40,485 nt of DNA from Candidatus Poribacteria bacterium (GCA_021295715.1 JAGWBV010000022.1:1-40485), one strand, 5' to 3'; shown: positions 22,972 to 32,868, counted from the stretch's first letter. The notes: generated by a model not told the origin, from the letters alone. Translations and numbers: made by a program.

Positions 22972-24867
22972 ATGCGCGCATTTTATGTCACCACACCCAT
23001 CTACTACGTCAATGATGAACCGCATGCAGGACACGGTTATAGCACCATTGTCGCAGATACTTTGGCACGCTATCACCGACTCAAAGGCAATGAGGTGTTC
23101 TTTTTGACCGGTGTTGATGAGCACGGCGCAAAGATACATAAAGCTGCTGAAAAGGCAGGACTTACGCCGCAAGATTATTGCGATAAAATAGCACCTACAT
23201 TTATCAAATTTTGGAAACGGTTAAATATCTCGCACGACATTTTCATGCGTACGACCAGCGATATGCACAAGCGCGGCGCGGAGAAATTCCTCACCGCCCT
23301 CTACGATAGTGGGGATGTCTACAAAGGGACTTATGAAGGATACTATTGCCTCCCCTGCGAACGGTTTTTTCCTGAAAAAGAGTTGACAGACGAAAAGATC
23401 TGTCCAATTCATAAATTGTCCTTGGAGTGGCTCGAAGAAGATAACTATTTCTTTCGACTCTCCAAGTATCAAGATCGTTTACTCGCGCATTTCCATGAGA
23501 ATCCAGACTTTGTCTACCCCGCAGCTCGGCGCAATGAGCTCCTGAGCGTCCTTAACTCTGGATTGGAAGATATAAGCATCTCTCGTTCCTCCGTCTCGTG
23601 GGGAATTTCTTTGCCGTTCGATCCTGAGCATATCGTCTACGTCTGGATTGAAGCATTGATGAATTATATGACAGCACTCGGTTATGAAACCGATAGCGAG
23701 CAGTATCGCACTTTCTGGCCCGCTGATGTCCACATGATGGGGAAGGACATCACCCGTTTCCATGCGCTAATCTGGCCCGCAATGTTGATGGCTGTAGACC
23801 TGCCACTTCCGAAGCAAATCATCGCACACGGTTTTTTGACGAAAGACGGTGAGGCGTTGAGTAAAACGCGAGGTATTTTCGTTGATCTGGACACGGACAT
23901 CGAAACCTACGGGTTGGATGCGTTCCGTTATTACCTTCTGCGCGAGTTTAGTTTCGGAAACGATGGCGATTATCGTCCCGCTCGTTTGCACGCACGCTAC
24001 AACGCAGATCTCGCGAATGATCTCGGTAACCTGCTCAATCGTGTTCTCGGTTTAGTGAATAAGAACTTTGATGAGATTCCCGGACCCACAACCCCCGGTG
24101 AATTTGATGATGAAATCACAGCGATGGCGCAAACGACAGTCGAGAAATTAGACGAGCACATAAGCGTGTTCGCGTTTGACGCAGCATTGGAAACTATCTG
24201 GGAATTTGTCAGACGCATCAATCGGTATGTTCAACAGACGCAGGTCTGGACACTCGCAAAACCTGAGACGAAACCGAGAATGGGCACGATCCTCTACAAT
24301 AGTTTAGAAGCACTGCGGTTCATTTCTGTCCTGATTTCGCCTTTTGTCCCGGACACGGCTGAGAAGATTCAGAAACAGATCGGTTTAGTGGAATTTGATA
24401 CCATCGCAGAGTGGGGACGTTTACCTGTAGGATTGACAGTCAGCAGAGGGGAACCTATCTTCCCTCGTGTCGATGTAAAAAAACAGAAACAACCGCAGCC
24501 AAAAGAAGCAGCGCAACCCAAACAGAAAAAGGCAAAAGAAACGTCAAGCCTTGTTTCTTTTGCTGATTTCCAAAAATTGGATCTGCGGGTGGCGCGTATC
24601 CTCAGTGCCGAACCGATCGAAGGGGCTGATCGACTCCTCAAATTGCAGGTAGATCTCGGTACTGAAAAACGACAATTGGTCGCTGGAATTGCCGAACACT
24701 ATAAACCTGATGCCTTGGTAGGTAAACAGGTAATAATTGTCGCGAATTTAGAACCCGCGACAATTCGTGGTATTGAATCGCACGGTATGGTTCTCGCCGG
24801 GAGCGGTGAGGCTGTCGTTTTGGCAACCCTTGAAACAGAAATGCCGCTCGGTACACAGGTCAGGTAA
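22972..24867 (+). CDS. metG: Methionyl-tRNA synthetase
   Basis: A 631-residue class I synthetase that charges tRNA-Met. The HIGH motif appears as HAGH (18-21) after TTPIYYVNDEP. A zinc knuckle shows CLPC and CPIH. The anticodon-binding helical domain is around residues 340-480. After a Lys/Gln/Pro-rich linker (about 502-525) comes a C-terminal EMAPII-like tRNA-binding OB domain (FADFQKLDLRVARILSAE, GKQVIIVANL, GIESHGMVLAG). The KMSKS loop reads ALSKT (295-299): the catalytically important second Lys (K298) is kept but the first Lys is Ala. RBS AAAAGGAAA precedes ATG 22972. It is driven by a consensus promoter and followed 22 bases later by the AddB-like gene. Confidence 0.96.
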   Translation: MRAFYVTTPIYYVNDEPHAGHGYSTIVADTLARYHRLKGNEVFFLTGVDEHGAKIHKAAEKAGLTPQDYCDKIAPTFIKFWKRLNISHDIFMRTTSDMHKRGAEKFLTALYDSGDVYKGTYEGYYCLPCERFFPEKELTDEKICPIHKLSLEWLEEDNYFFRLSKYQDRLLAHFHENPDFVYPAARRNELLSVLNSGLEDISISRSSVSWGISLPFDPEHIVYVWIEALMNYMTALGYETDSEQYRTFWPADVHMMGKDITRFHALIWPAMLMAVDLPLPKQIIAHGFLTKDGEALSKTRGIFVDLDTDIETYGLDAFRYYLLREFSFGNDGDYRPARLHARYNADLANDLGNLLNRVLGLVNKNFDEIPGPTTPGEFDDEITAMAQTTVEKLDEHISVFAFDAALETIWEFVRRINRYVQQTQVWTLAKPETKPRMGTILYNSLEALRFISVLISPFVPDTAEKIQKQIGLVEFDTIAEWGRLPVGLTVSRGEPIFPRVDVKKQKQPQPKEAAQPKQKKAKETSSLVSFADFQKLDLRVARILSAEPIEGADRLLKLQVDLGTEKRQLVAGIAEHYKPDALVGKQVIIVANLEPATIRGIESHGMVLAGSGEAVVLATLETEMPLGTQVR

Positions 24868-24889
24868 TCGTCACAACAGCAGGAGGTTT

Positions 24890-27800
24890 TTGGGGAAAAC
24901 ACCAAGTAAAACACCCCGATGTAAACAGATGCAGGATATAGAACATATTCTTAAAACCCGCATTCAGAACGATGAAGCAAATTCCTTCATCATCATTGTA
25001 CCGACCGATTCCGCGCGTTTAAAACGTCAGCGCGAATTGGTCGGCTATCATCCAAACCGGGCAGTTTCTAATTTGCCCGTGTATACCAGCAAAGATTTCA
25101 TTCAAAGGTTATACAGTCAAACACAATCACCAAAACAACATATCCTATCAGGGATCCAACACCTTTGGCTTCACGAAATAGTAGACCCAAGCACTAACAA
25201 TATTGATACCTACCAATATAACACCTTTCGTCCAATTCAAAATACTACCATCCCCGATAGTACACTCTCCCTTATCTTGGATACAATAAATCACCTTAGA
25301 GATCAAGGAGAGGCTGAACCCAACTTTGTAGAAGACGACCCAACCCAGGTAGAACTTGCTCGTATTTATAGCGATTATGAGGCGAGACTTGGAAAACAAT
25401 GGATAGATGAGAAGGGAAAACACCACTACCTGGCAAACAATCTCAAAGAACAGTTCATCAAACGCACATTTCCCAGCGTTAACCTTGTTATTGTTGAAGG
25501 TTTTACTTTAATTTCAAAAGCTGATATTAAACTCCTGAAACACATTGCCGAAATATCTGATTTTGAGATGTGGTTTCGCACGGATTGTGTTGAAGACAAT
25601 AAAGCTCTTTATAAAAATATTATTGACCTCGTATCACAATTTAAAGATACAAATGCTCACATTGATACCAACTATGAACGGGACTCCGATCAACATCAAC
25701 ATTTCGCTGAGAATCTATTCAGAACGAATGCTGTCCCGGATCACAAAACGAATCTAACAGATAAGATTAAGGTTTTAGAACCAACGGATCGATCCGAAGA
25801 GGTAGAGCAGATCGCTCATCTCATTCAGCAACATATCTTAAACGCTGACTGTAAACTGAGTGAAACCTGTATTGTGTTCTACAATATAGGTAATTACGAA
25901 AAACGCATTGCAGAAGTTTTCCCCACTTATGGCATCCCATATTCACTCGTTGAAAGTATTCCATTGACGAAATCAGAAGTTGTCAAAGAAATCTTTTCTT
26001 TTCTTACGCCGCGGCAAGTTCCTCTCGGCAACACATATTTTTCTGATGTTAAGCCTGAACTATTTTTGGTAAATTATCATCCTGACGATTTTAAGAATCA
26101 TATTGACAATTTTTTCAAATCTGCGGAAACTATTTCAAAAATTTTAAACCCAATGCTACTGAAAAACAGAAAAATTGTCGAAGGTGAGGTACAGGCATTT
26201 CAGCAGTTCATAAAAATAGTTAATGGGCTTTGTGATATGTTAAAATCTGAAAAAAATAAGTCATATAAACTTGAAGATTATATTAATAAACTCAAATATA
26301 TCGCGAAGCATACGCATTATCAAAATAGTGCATCGGCAAGTGAAGAAACCGTTAAGATTTTCCCACTGAGTGAACTCACAAATTTAGCATATAATAATGA
26401 ACTCAGAAGTCTGGAGTTTGATACCGTCTTTTTGGGAGATTTTGTAGAGGGTAGGTTCCCAGAAAATTACCGTCCAGATCCGCTGCTCCCAGAAAATCCT
26501 TATCGAAACGAAGATGAACAGTTACAAGACAACCGATTCACATTCTATCGAGTCCTCAAGTCTTTTCGGGAACGACTTTATCTTCTTACTCCCAAACGTG
26601 AAGGAGAAGCGAATTTAATTCCCTCTCCCTTTCTTGATCAATTAAAGGCAATCGCCACTGTTGAAGAAATGAAGGTTTCAAATCCTTCGCGAGGTAGTGT
26701 ACCCGGCTTCCTCAGTGGGTATGGTGACCACGTATGGACAACACCTACGCCCTCCACTAAAGAATTTCCTGCTGAAATCGCAGAGATGCGTCCCCTCATA
26801 AACCATGTCGTTCAGGTTGAAAAAAGTCGAGAAAAGACGCATGATCATCTGGCTTATGAAGGAATTTTAACGGCTAAAACGCTTTCTCCTATAAACCAGA
26901 AGCATTTGGAAAATCAGCGGCAGCGGATCTATTCCGTCACAGAATTGGAAACTTATGCCAAGTGCCCATTTCAGTATTTTGTCAACACAGTTTTGAAATT
27001 CAGAATTCAAGAAGACGAAACAGAAAATGAATTATCCGGTCTTGAAAAAGGATCATTACTCCATGATGTCATCTTTGAATTTTACAATAACCGTCGCAAC
27101 CAAAAAAGACCGCCTATTGGACAATGTGGAGAGGTAACCTTTAGAGACGCAGAAGCGCAGTTAAATGAACTGCTGAATCATAAAGCTACAGAACAGCGCA
27201 ACGAGCGAAAAGAGAAGCCTATTGTCGAGAACAACCTCTTTTGGAGGATTGACATAGAGAAACTTCGCGTTGCGCTGCGTAAATGGCTCGAAGCCGAACG
27301 AACATACGATTTATCTGTCTTACCACGCTACTTTGAAGTTAATTTTGGAGAAAAAGGTAAGCGAGAAAGTAGACCCAGAGATTCGGAACTCAGTTGTGAT
27401 GATCCGATCCCTATCGGAGACGTGCTGATGAACGGCGTAATAGACCGCATTGATATAGGTAATGGCACATTTAATATTATTGACTATAAAACTGGAAGCT
27501 CCACCGTCAGAATGCCGGAGATCGTTAGCGGACGGAGCCTTCAACTCCCCATCTACCTACAAACGGCGAAGAAATTGTTGGAAATGTACGGTGGAGCAGA
27601 ATTAGAGCCAGCAGCAGGTCTCTATCATAAAATCAGATTGGATCAATGTAAAGTTGAACTCGGTATCGGAACGGAATCAGAGAATGGAATTGCCTACAAT
27701 GCTTACAATGGTACGGACTGGAAATCAGTGAATAAAAGTGGTCAGCTGTTAGCGGATGAAACCTTCGATGACCGGCTTGAGCGCGTCAGTGGCTATGTTC

Positions 27801-27991
27801 AACAGTACGTTGACAGTATATCTAAAGGCACCTTCCCGCTCATCACGCGCGTTGAGACCTTCGTAGATTCTGAAGAAGAAGGCGATACACCAATCACTCC
27901 GAAAAATAAGACAGAACCCTGCAATTACTGTCGTTATAAGCGTGTCTGCCGTGTCGGGGTAATCTCTGAAACACCTCAGTCGGATGACTAA
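24890..27991 (+). CDS. AddB-like PD-(D/E)XK nuclease/helicase-fold protein
   Basis: A protein of about 1033 residues resembling the AddB/RexB subunit of the AddAB recombination helicase-nuclease. The N-terminal part starts with IIIVPTDSARLKRQ and has no Walker A. A helicase-C-like middle has DTVFLGDFVEGRFPENYRPDP and FYRVLKSFRERLYLLTPKRE. The C-terminus is a RecB-type nuclease: LEKGSLLHDVIFEFY, GVIDRIDIGNGTFNIIDYKTG and LQLPIYLQTA. The four Fe-S cluster cysteines of AddB are present (YAKCPFQYF, then CNYCRYKRVC). Start: TTG 24890 lies three bases after AGGAGG (24881-24886); ATG 24929 is an alternative without an RBS. The partner addA is not in the window. A central stretch (about residues 200-500) is poorly conserved and more AT-rich than its neighbours. 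Confidence 0.82.
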   Translation: MGKTPSKTPRCKQMQDIEHILKTRIQNDEANSFIIIVPTDSARLKRQRELVGYHPNRAVSNLPVYTSKDFIQRLYSQTQSPKQHILSGIQHLWLHEIVDPSTNNIDTYQYNTFRPIQNTTIPDSTLSLILDTINHLRDQGEAEPNFVEDDPTQVELARIYSDYEARLGKQWIDEKGKHHYLANNLKEQFIKRTFPSVNLVIVEGFTLISKADIKLLKHIAEISDFEMWFRTDCVEDNKALYKNIIDLVSQFKDTNAHIDTNYERDSDQHQHFAENLFRTNAVPDHKTNLTDKIKVLEPTDRSEEVEQIAHLIQQHILNADCKLSETCIVFYNIGNYEKRIAEVFPTYGIPYSLVESIPLTKSEVVKEIFSFLTPRQVPLGNTYFSDVKPELFLVNYHPDDFKNHIDNFFKSAETISKILNPMLLKNRKIVEGEVQAFQQFIKIVNGLCDMLKSEKNKSYKLEDYINKLKYIAKHTHYQNSASASEETVKIFPLSELTNLAYNNELRSLEFDTVFLGDFVEGRFPENYRPDPLLPENPYRNEDEQLQDNRFTFYRVLKSFRERLYLLTPKREGEANLIPSPFLDQLKAIATVEEMKVSNPSRGSVPGFLSGYGDHVWTTPTPSTKEFPAEIAEMRPLINHVVQVEKSREKTHDHLAYEGILTAKTLSPINQKHLENQRQRIYSVTELETYAKCPFQYFVNTVLKFRIQEDETENELSGLEKGSLLHDVIFEFYNNRRNQKRPPIGQCGEVTFRDAEAQLNELLNHKATEQRNERKEKPIVENNLFWRIDIEKLRVALRKWLEAERTYDLSVLPRYFEVNFGEKGKRESRPRDSELSCDDPIPIGDVLMNGVIDRIDIGNGTFNIIDYKTGSSTVRMPEIVSGRSLQLPIYLQTAKKLLEMYGGAELEPAAGLYHKIRLDQCKVELGIGTESENGIAYNAYNGTDWKSVNKSGQLLADETFDDRLERVSGYVQQYVDSISKGTFPLITRVETFVDSEEEGDTPITPKNKTEPCNYCRYKRVCRVGVISETPQSDD

Positions 27992-28078
27992 CATTCCGCT
28001 TTTCGTTTCCACCCTTCAAACGAAAACACCCATCTCACCGATCCGCAAGGTATCATTAAAAAACCTTTCAGAAAAAAC

Positions 28079-28107
28079 TTGCACACTTCTACCAAATCTG
28101 TTATACT
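28079..28107 (+). promoter_or_regulatory. Sigma-70 promoter of the superoxide dismutase gene
   Basis: TTGCAC (28079-28084), a 17-base spacer and TATACT (28102-28107) with an upstream TGT (extended -10). The sequence TGTTATACT also appears in the ilvB promoter. Confidence 0.75.
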
Positions 28108-28201
28108 CTTTTTGATTTTTAAAGTACACTGCTTGCACGCCCCTTGGCGCGCAGACTCGCAAGCGCAAGTGAAAAAATAAATTAGGAGGCTATTTTTAAA
28201 A

Positions 28202-28807
28202 ATGGCACATACATTACCAGCATTGCCTTACGCGCATGATGCTTTGGAACCCCATATTGATAAACAAACGATGGAAATCCATCACGGTAAACATCACCAA
28301 GGTTATGTTACGAATCTCAACGCTGCCTTAGAGGGACTCGGTGCTGTCGCTGATATGGATATTCACGAGTTGCTCAGTAACCTCGATCAGGTGCCGGAAG
28401 ACAAACGCCAAGCCGTCATCAACAACGGCGGTGGACACGCCAATCATTCGCTTTTCTGGTCCATCATGAGTCCTAACGGTGGTGACCCCGGCGGAGAAAT
28501 CGCAGCTGCGATAACCTCTACCTTCGGATCACTTGAAGCGGCAAAAGAGCAATTTGTTACTGCTGCAACCACACGGTTTGGTTCCGGTTGGGCATGGCTC
28601 GTCCTCGGCGACAATGGCTTGGAAATCTACTCCACGGCGAATCAGGACAGTCCGATTATGCAGGGACATACCCCGCTTCTGGGAATCGATGTCTGGGAAC
28701 ATGCGTACTATCTGAAATATCAGAATTTACGTCCAGCTTACGTTGAGGCGTGGACAAATGTTATTAACTGGAATCGAGTCAACGAACTTTATATAGCGAA
28801 CGCCTAA
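28202..28807 (+). CDS. sodA: Superoxide dismutase, Mn type (Fe/Mn family)
   Basis: A 201-residue enzyme that dismutes superoxide to peroxide and oxygen. The four metal ligands are H27 (MEIHHGKHH), H82 ([11 protein letters not shown]), D163 and H167 ([12 protein letters not shown]). The Mn-type discriminators are present: Gly near 77 in the GGGHAN block and Q148 in ANQDSP, rather than the Fe-type Gln at the first site. There is no signal peptide, so it is cytoplasmic. A strong AGGAGG RBS (about 28184-28189) and a good promoter suggest high expression. It appears monocistronic. Confidence 0.95.
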   Translation: MAHTLPALPYAHDALEPHIDKQTMEIHHGKHHQGYVTNLNAALEGLGAVADMDIHELLSNLDQVPEDKRQAVINNGGGHANHSLFWSIMSPNGGDPGGEIAAAITSTFGSLEAAKEQFVTAATTRFGSGWAWLVLGDNGLEIYSTANQDSPIMQGHTPLLGIDVWEHAYYLKYQNLRPAYVEAWTNVINWNRVNELYIANA

Positions 28808-28836
28808 CTTTCCGAACACGTTTTAAATGTTGGTAG

Positions 28837-28868
28837 GGGTAGGAGCGAAGCACTTTTCAAACCTACCC
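28837..28868 (+). terminator. Hairpin after sodA
   Basis: GGGTAGG (28837-28843) and CCTACCC (28862-28868) can pair around an 18-base loop. No T run follows, so its role in termination is uncertain. The rest of the 28808-29094 gap shows only a short inverted repeat (TGTTG/CAACA, 29050-29065) ahead of the nuclease gene. Confidence 0.35.
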
Positions 28869-29094
28869 TCTACTCCCTAAAGTCCCAAACACACTCCACT
28901 ATATTTTGCTTACTCCTTACCACGCGAAATGTAACTCCCAATGAAATCATTAGAGACTCAGAGTTTTCGACTTATCACGAAAAACTGCTCTTTAGATTAT
29001 TTTTATGCTAATGAGGCATCAAGACGACAGGACCATTAACATGAAATAGTGTTGGACATTCAACATTGTGGAACGATAGAATCGTGAGGGTAAA

Positions 29095-30141
29095 ATGCCG
29101 AGACGTAAACCGTACACAAAGGTTGTTAAAACGAATCAAATTCGCGCAGAACATGTTCGCGGAATGGGAGATGTGGTTTTTAAAGGCTTCCAATGTTTGA
29201 ATAGCGAGTGCTTGGAATTTATTTTCATTCGCAAAGATGAAATTGGTGCTGACTTTGAAATTGCTTGTCCGAGTTGTGGAATGGTTATGCTATCAGGCGA
29301 TGAAACTCAATTCTATGCGTACAAATTGGAAGATCAGAGAGACAATTCTATTATTGAGGAAGGCACGTTTACTATTCTGCACGATGACTACATTGAGGAA
29401 GCACAGGAATATAAGTATTGCATCGTCTGTAATACAATTAAACCACTTGATTTATTTGACAAACATAGTGCCCGGAAATCGGGTCGTCAAGGTGAGTGCA
29501 GACTATGCAAAGCAGTTTACAATTCGATTAAAAATAAAACTCGTTTAACAGATCAACACCGCGAAGCCTCGCAAAAGCGACGGATGTATCTGAATCTCTC
29601 TGAAAGCACGAAAATTAAGAGGGAAGAAATCTATAAACGTTTTAACTATCGTTGTTTCAAATGCCAAAAGGATCTCCGAAGAGCTGATGATGCTAAAGAA
29701 CGTCCGCTTGATCATACACTTCCCGCCGTTTTTTTGTGGCCCCTGACCACCGAAAACGCAACATTGCTATGCCGAGAACATAACAGCGAAAAATCGGGGA
29801 AGTGGCCTTCATCCTATTACTCAGATGATGAGTTACGGGCTCTCGCTGTCCTGACAGGTATTCAGTACGACACACTCGCTGGTCAACCACATTATAATCC
29901 TGAAGCAATTGAACGCCTGAAGACATCTGAGCAGGTCGATCAACTCTTGACAAAATATGCCGTCTATATGGAAGAAATTATCAAGTTACGCAACCGAATT
30001 TTGGAGTACGAAAATTTCGATTTTTTTCAGCATTCGACAACCATCTCGTCTGCTTGGATCCGTCAAGCGAATCAGGAATATCAGCGAGTAATTCATCAAA
30101 AAACAGATGTTAATACAGAACAAGATACTGATGAGACGTAA
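29095..30141 (+). CDS. HNH endonuclease with zinc-finger modules, probable type II restriction enzyme
   Basis: A 348-residue protein. Zinc module 1 (about residues 33-65) has paired Cys in FQCLNSEC and CPSCG. Module 2 (about 118-145) has CIVCNTIKPLDLF and CRLCKAVYN, a pattern often attached to HNH nucleases. The HNH domain (about 182-240) shows YRCFKCQKDL, the catalytic DHTLP (Asp-His) and NATLLCREHNSEK. A C-terminal helical tail may bind DNA. The start follows GTGAGGGTAAA. It converges on a double-domain DNA methyltransferase and overlaps its 3' end by 32 bases; that pairing is the reason to call it a restriction enzyme rather than a homing nuclease. The recognition sequence is unknown. Confidence 0.75.
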   Translation: MPRRKPYTKVVKTNQIRAEHVRGMGDVVFKGFQCLNSECLEFIFIRKDEIGADFEIACPSCGMVMLSGDETQFYAYKLEDQRDNSIIEEGTFTILHDDYIEEAQEYKYCIVCNTIKPLDLFDKHSARKSGRQGECRLCKAVYNSIKNKTRLTDQHREASQKRRMYLNLSESTKIKREEIYKRFNYRCFKCQKDLRRADDAKERPLDHTLPAVFLWPLTTENATLLCREHNSEKSGKWPSSYYSDDELRALAVLTGIQYDTLAGQPHYNPEAIERLKTSEQVDQLLTKYAVYMEEIIKLRNRILEYENFDFFQHSTTISSAWIRQANQEYQRVIHQKTDVNTEQDTDET

Positions 30142-32791
30142 CGGTTCCTTTGTCCCGGATACCATGGGATTCACAGTGAGCAACGCTTTCATCGAAAAGA
30201 TCCACTGATCGAAACCACCATTTACCAAGTTTCTGTAAATGATCCGCCATATCACACTTAACACTTTTGCCCAGATGCAAAACAACTACACCATTAGATT
30301 TAAGTCGTTCTTTTGCTTGACGAAGAATTGGGATATATACATCAAAACTACTTTTTTGTTTTTCATCAATAAAAACTGATGGTCGTGTTTTGAAATCGCG
30401 AGCAGTCCAACCTGAAAACCATAACCGCAACCAATTTGCAGAGTAGAATCGGGTACTATCAAAGAAAGGTGGAGATGTGATAATTGCATCCAGTCGATCT
30501 ACCTCTCTAGGCCACCAACTTGTTGCATCTTGAAAAAATATCTTTCCCGGTTTAAAATTCATAGGCAAATCCCCAGCCAGACCTCGCTGAACTTTTGCAC
30601 ATAGTTGACTGATTAATGGACGATATTCATAAGGACCAGTGGGTTTGTAGGGGGTAAGCGGATGCGAACGACGACTCAAGGCGTATGGACGATTGCCGTG
30701 TAAAATATGGAGCAATGAAGCAAACACAAATTGCTCTTCAGGGGTTTCTGGCGGATGCATTTGAAAGTACCGTCGCGCCAAAAGAACTTCTCTCAACGTG
30801 TAGGACTCATAATATTCGGCTATTTTCCCGTTGAACCCCAGATGATTCGCTTCGGTGATCTCAGTGCCTGTAACTGAGTGGCGGTTGATAAAAGCCTCTA
30901 CTGCTTCAATGACTGTTGTGCATCCGTGTTCCATGGGTTGTTGAACTTTCGCACTCGCGATGGTAAAGGCAGCGGGGCTTATTTCAAAACCGTAGGCTTG
31001 TTTGCCGGATAGTGTTGCCTCAAAAGGGATTGTGCCAACACCCGCGAATGGATCTAAAACTCGTCCATCTTCTGGAACAAATGTTTGTACCAAATGATAT
31101 GCGATGGCAGGTTTTAACTTGCCTGGATAGGAACATAATGAGTGTCGGACATGTCCCCAGTTTCTTTTTATAAAGGGGGTTTTCTGATGAGGTAGATTTT
31201 GTTTGAATATATCCCATTCAGCACGCCACCCCACGGTTTGTCTTTTGGAAGTTTTTCCTTCCTGCTTGGAGGCGTGCTTGAAAACAAGCAGTGATTGTTT
31301 GAGTAACATTCCACGTCTGGATTTACGTTTTCTAAGTGTTACAGAATCTGTTGGAACAAGACCGAGTTCTTGCAGGCATACTGACAATAATTCGTCTACC
31401 GGAACATGAATACCCGCGTAACAGGAATCTCCGATATCAATTGCGACTGTTGCATCAGGAGTTAAGTGACGACAAATGCCTCGGAATATCCCCGTTATCT
31501 CGCTAAAATAACTGGCAATCATGCGAGGAATGCGGGAGTCGTAAGCATTTTGTTCGAGTTGAGAGACAGTTTTTTGAACATCCGGGTGCAATTGGGTAGG
31601 GGTTTTAGAGACGGTTACGTCATTGATGCCTGCAGTCAAGGATACCGCACGAAATCTTGTTAAGTCTTCCTTTTCTTTTAAGCAACGCAAAAACCATAAT
31701 TCTATCTTTGTGTTGCGAAAATAGTTTGTTCCGTTGACATAAGGCGGGCTTGTTATTACGGTATCAATGCCAAGAGACGATATAGTATCTAACGAGCGAG
31801 CGTTTTCACATACAAGTAGTGGTTCAGTTTTCAGACCGTCAACATCGTTTTGAATATCTTGAACCATCTGATTGATGTTTTGGCACAACCCTTCAATGAG
31901 TGGCATTGTTTGCCGCTCAAGTTCTCTCGCCGTTTTGTATCTCAAATCACCTGATCGCTTCATCCGAGATGCGGGAACAAGTGCTGATAGGGTTGCAACT
32001 GTGATCAGATCGGCTAAGATTGGATTTTCAAGAGCAACTTCATCAATCCATGAGCGAATCCGTAAAACTTGATCATAAACCGGACCATCAAAAAATAAAC
32101 TATCACCAAAGGTTTGTATGTAGGCTTGGTGTAAGGTATAATTTTGCGAATATTTTTCAAGTTCTTTGAGTGGAACTTTGGCTTGGGCAAGTGCTTCAGC
32201 CAATGCGAAACGTTGAGATAATTTTAACTGCCTGACTCGTATTTTTGTTAAACTCATAAACTGCAAAACTGGATTTATTTCACAGAAATAGGCAGTTTTG
32301 TTGAGTTGTGATGCAGTAAAGGCGGTTGTTCCTGTTCCCGCAAATGGATCAAGGATGGTCTGGGCATCTGGGGCATATCTTTCCAGTATAGTTTCCACAA
32401 ATTGAGTTGAGTATCCCTCTAAGTACGGATACCATCGGGCAAAGGGCTCTTTTCGTCCTTGCTTAAAAGTCACAGTCACTGGATCAAATAGTTCCGTTTT
32501 TGTCTCGATCCCTGGCAGTTGAAGTTGGACAGCGGGTTCCCGAATGAGATTTATGGAATGCTCCAACTGACGAAGACAATAGGCATTTAAGGGTAAATTG
32601 TCGGCTTTAGCGTTCGCTACAAGAGTTTGATAGTCGTCTCCTAATAATTGGCGCAGTTCAGCACTGGAAAGCCCTTTAATACATTCATAAATTTCATCTG
32701 TTTCCTTACCAAAGGCTAAGGTTAGCGATTTTTTCTTAGGTGTTTCCGCCGGATACTCAGGAAAGTAAACGGCTTTGTATTTTTGAGCCAT
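30110..32791 (-). CDS. Double-domain DNA methyltransferase (two N4-cytosine/N6-adenine modules)
   Basis: An 893-residue protein holding two complete amino-methyltransferase modules. Module 1 has the SAM motif DPFAGTGT (148-155) and catalytic TSPPY (347-351). Module 2 has DPFAGVG (580-586) and TSPPF (772-776), with HGNRPYALSRRSHP just before. Both modules have the order motif I, long insert, motif IV. A fused pair is what one expects when an asymmetric site needs a different methyltransferase for each strand (type IIS-like). The minus-strand start ATG 32791 has GGAGGA eight bases upstream. It is convergent with the HNH nuclease. Expression runs from a promoter with an operator-like palindrome at 32842-32860. 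An alternative is an orphan methyltransferase. Confidence 0.88.
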   Translation of the reverse strand: MAQKYKAVYFPEYPAETPKKKSLTLAFGKETDEIYECIKGLSSAELRQLLGDDYQTLVANAKADNLPLNAYCLRQLEHSINLIREPAVQLQLPGIETKTELFDPVTVTFKQGRKEPFARWYPYLEGYSTQFVETILERYAPDAQTILDPFAGTGTTAFTASQLNKTAYFCEINPVLQFMSLTKIRVRQLKLSQRFALAEALAQAKVPLKELEKYSQNYTLHQAYIQTFGDSLFFDGPVYDQVLRIRSWIDEVALENPILADLITVATLSALVPASRMKRSGDLRYKTARELERQTMPLIEGLCQNINQMVQDIQNDVDGLKTEPLLVCENARSLDTISSLGIDTVITSPPYVNGTNYFRNTKIELWFLRCLKEKEDLTRFRAVSLTAGINDVTVSKTPTQLHPDVQKTVSQLEQNAYDSRIPRMIASYFSEITGIFRGICRHLTPDATVAIDIGDSCYAGIHVPVDELLSVCLQELGLVPTDSVTLRKRKSRRGMLLKQSLLVFKHASKQEGKTSKRQTVGWRAEWDIFKQNLPHQKTPFIKRNWGHVRHSLCSYPGKLKPAIAYHLVQTFVPEDGRVLDPFAGVGTIPFEATLSGKQAYGFEISPAAFTIASAKVQQPMEHGCTTVIEAVEAFINRHSVTGTEITEANHLGFNGKIAEYYESYTLREVLLARRYFQMHPPETPEEQFVFASLLHILHGNRPYALSRRSHPLTPYKPTGPYEYRPLISQLCAKVQRGLAGDLPMNFKPGKIFFQDATSWWPREVDRLDAIITSPPFFDSTRFYSANWLRLWFSGWTARDFKTRPSVFIDEKQKSSFDVYIPILRQAKERLKSNGVVVLHLGKSVKCDMADHLQKLGKWWFRSVDLFDESVAHCESHGIRDKGTVTSHQYLVLY

Positions 32792-32839
32792 TAATTTTAT
32801 CCTCCAGAATTCATTAATTTTTTCTGTTAAGGCATGTAT

Positions 32840-32868
32840 ATACTATCATATTATGATAGTTTTGTCAA
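32840..32868 (-). promoter_or_regulatory. Methyltransferase promoter with embedded operator-like palindrome
   Basis: Minus strand: TTGACA (32868-32863), a 17-base spacer, TAGTAT (32845-32840), with TGA before the -10. The spacer and part of the -10 hold a perfect palindrome ACTATCATA-T-TATGATAGT (32842-32860). A bound protein there would block the promoter. Confidence 0.72.

Noticed and set aside
24767-24889. Longer start for the AddB-like gene inside metG
   Set aside because: It would overlap the metG C-terminal domain in another frame, and the extra residues have no family support.
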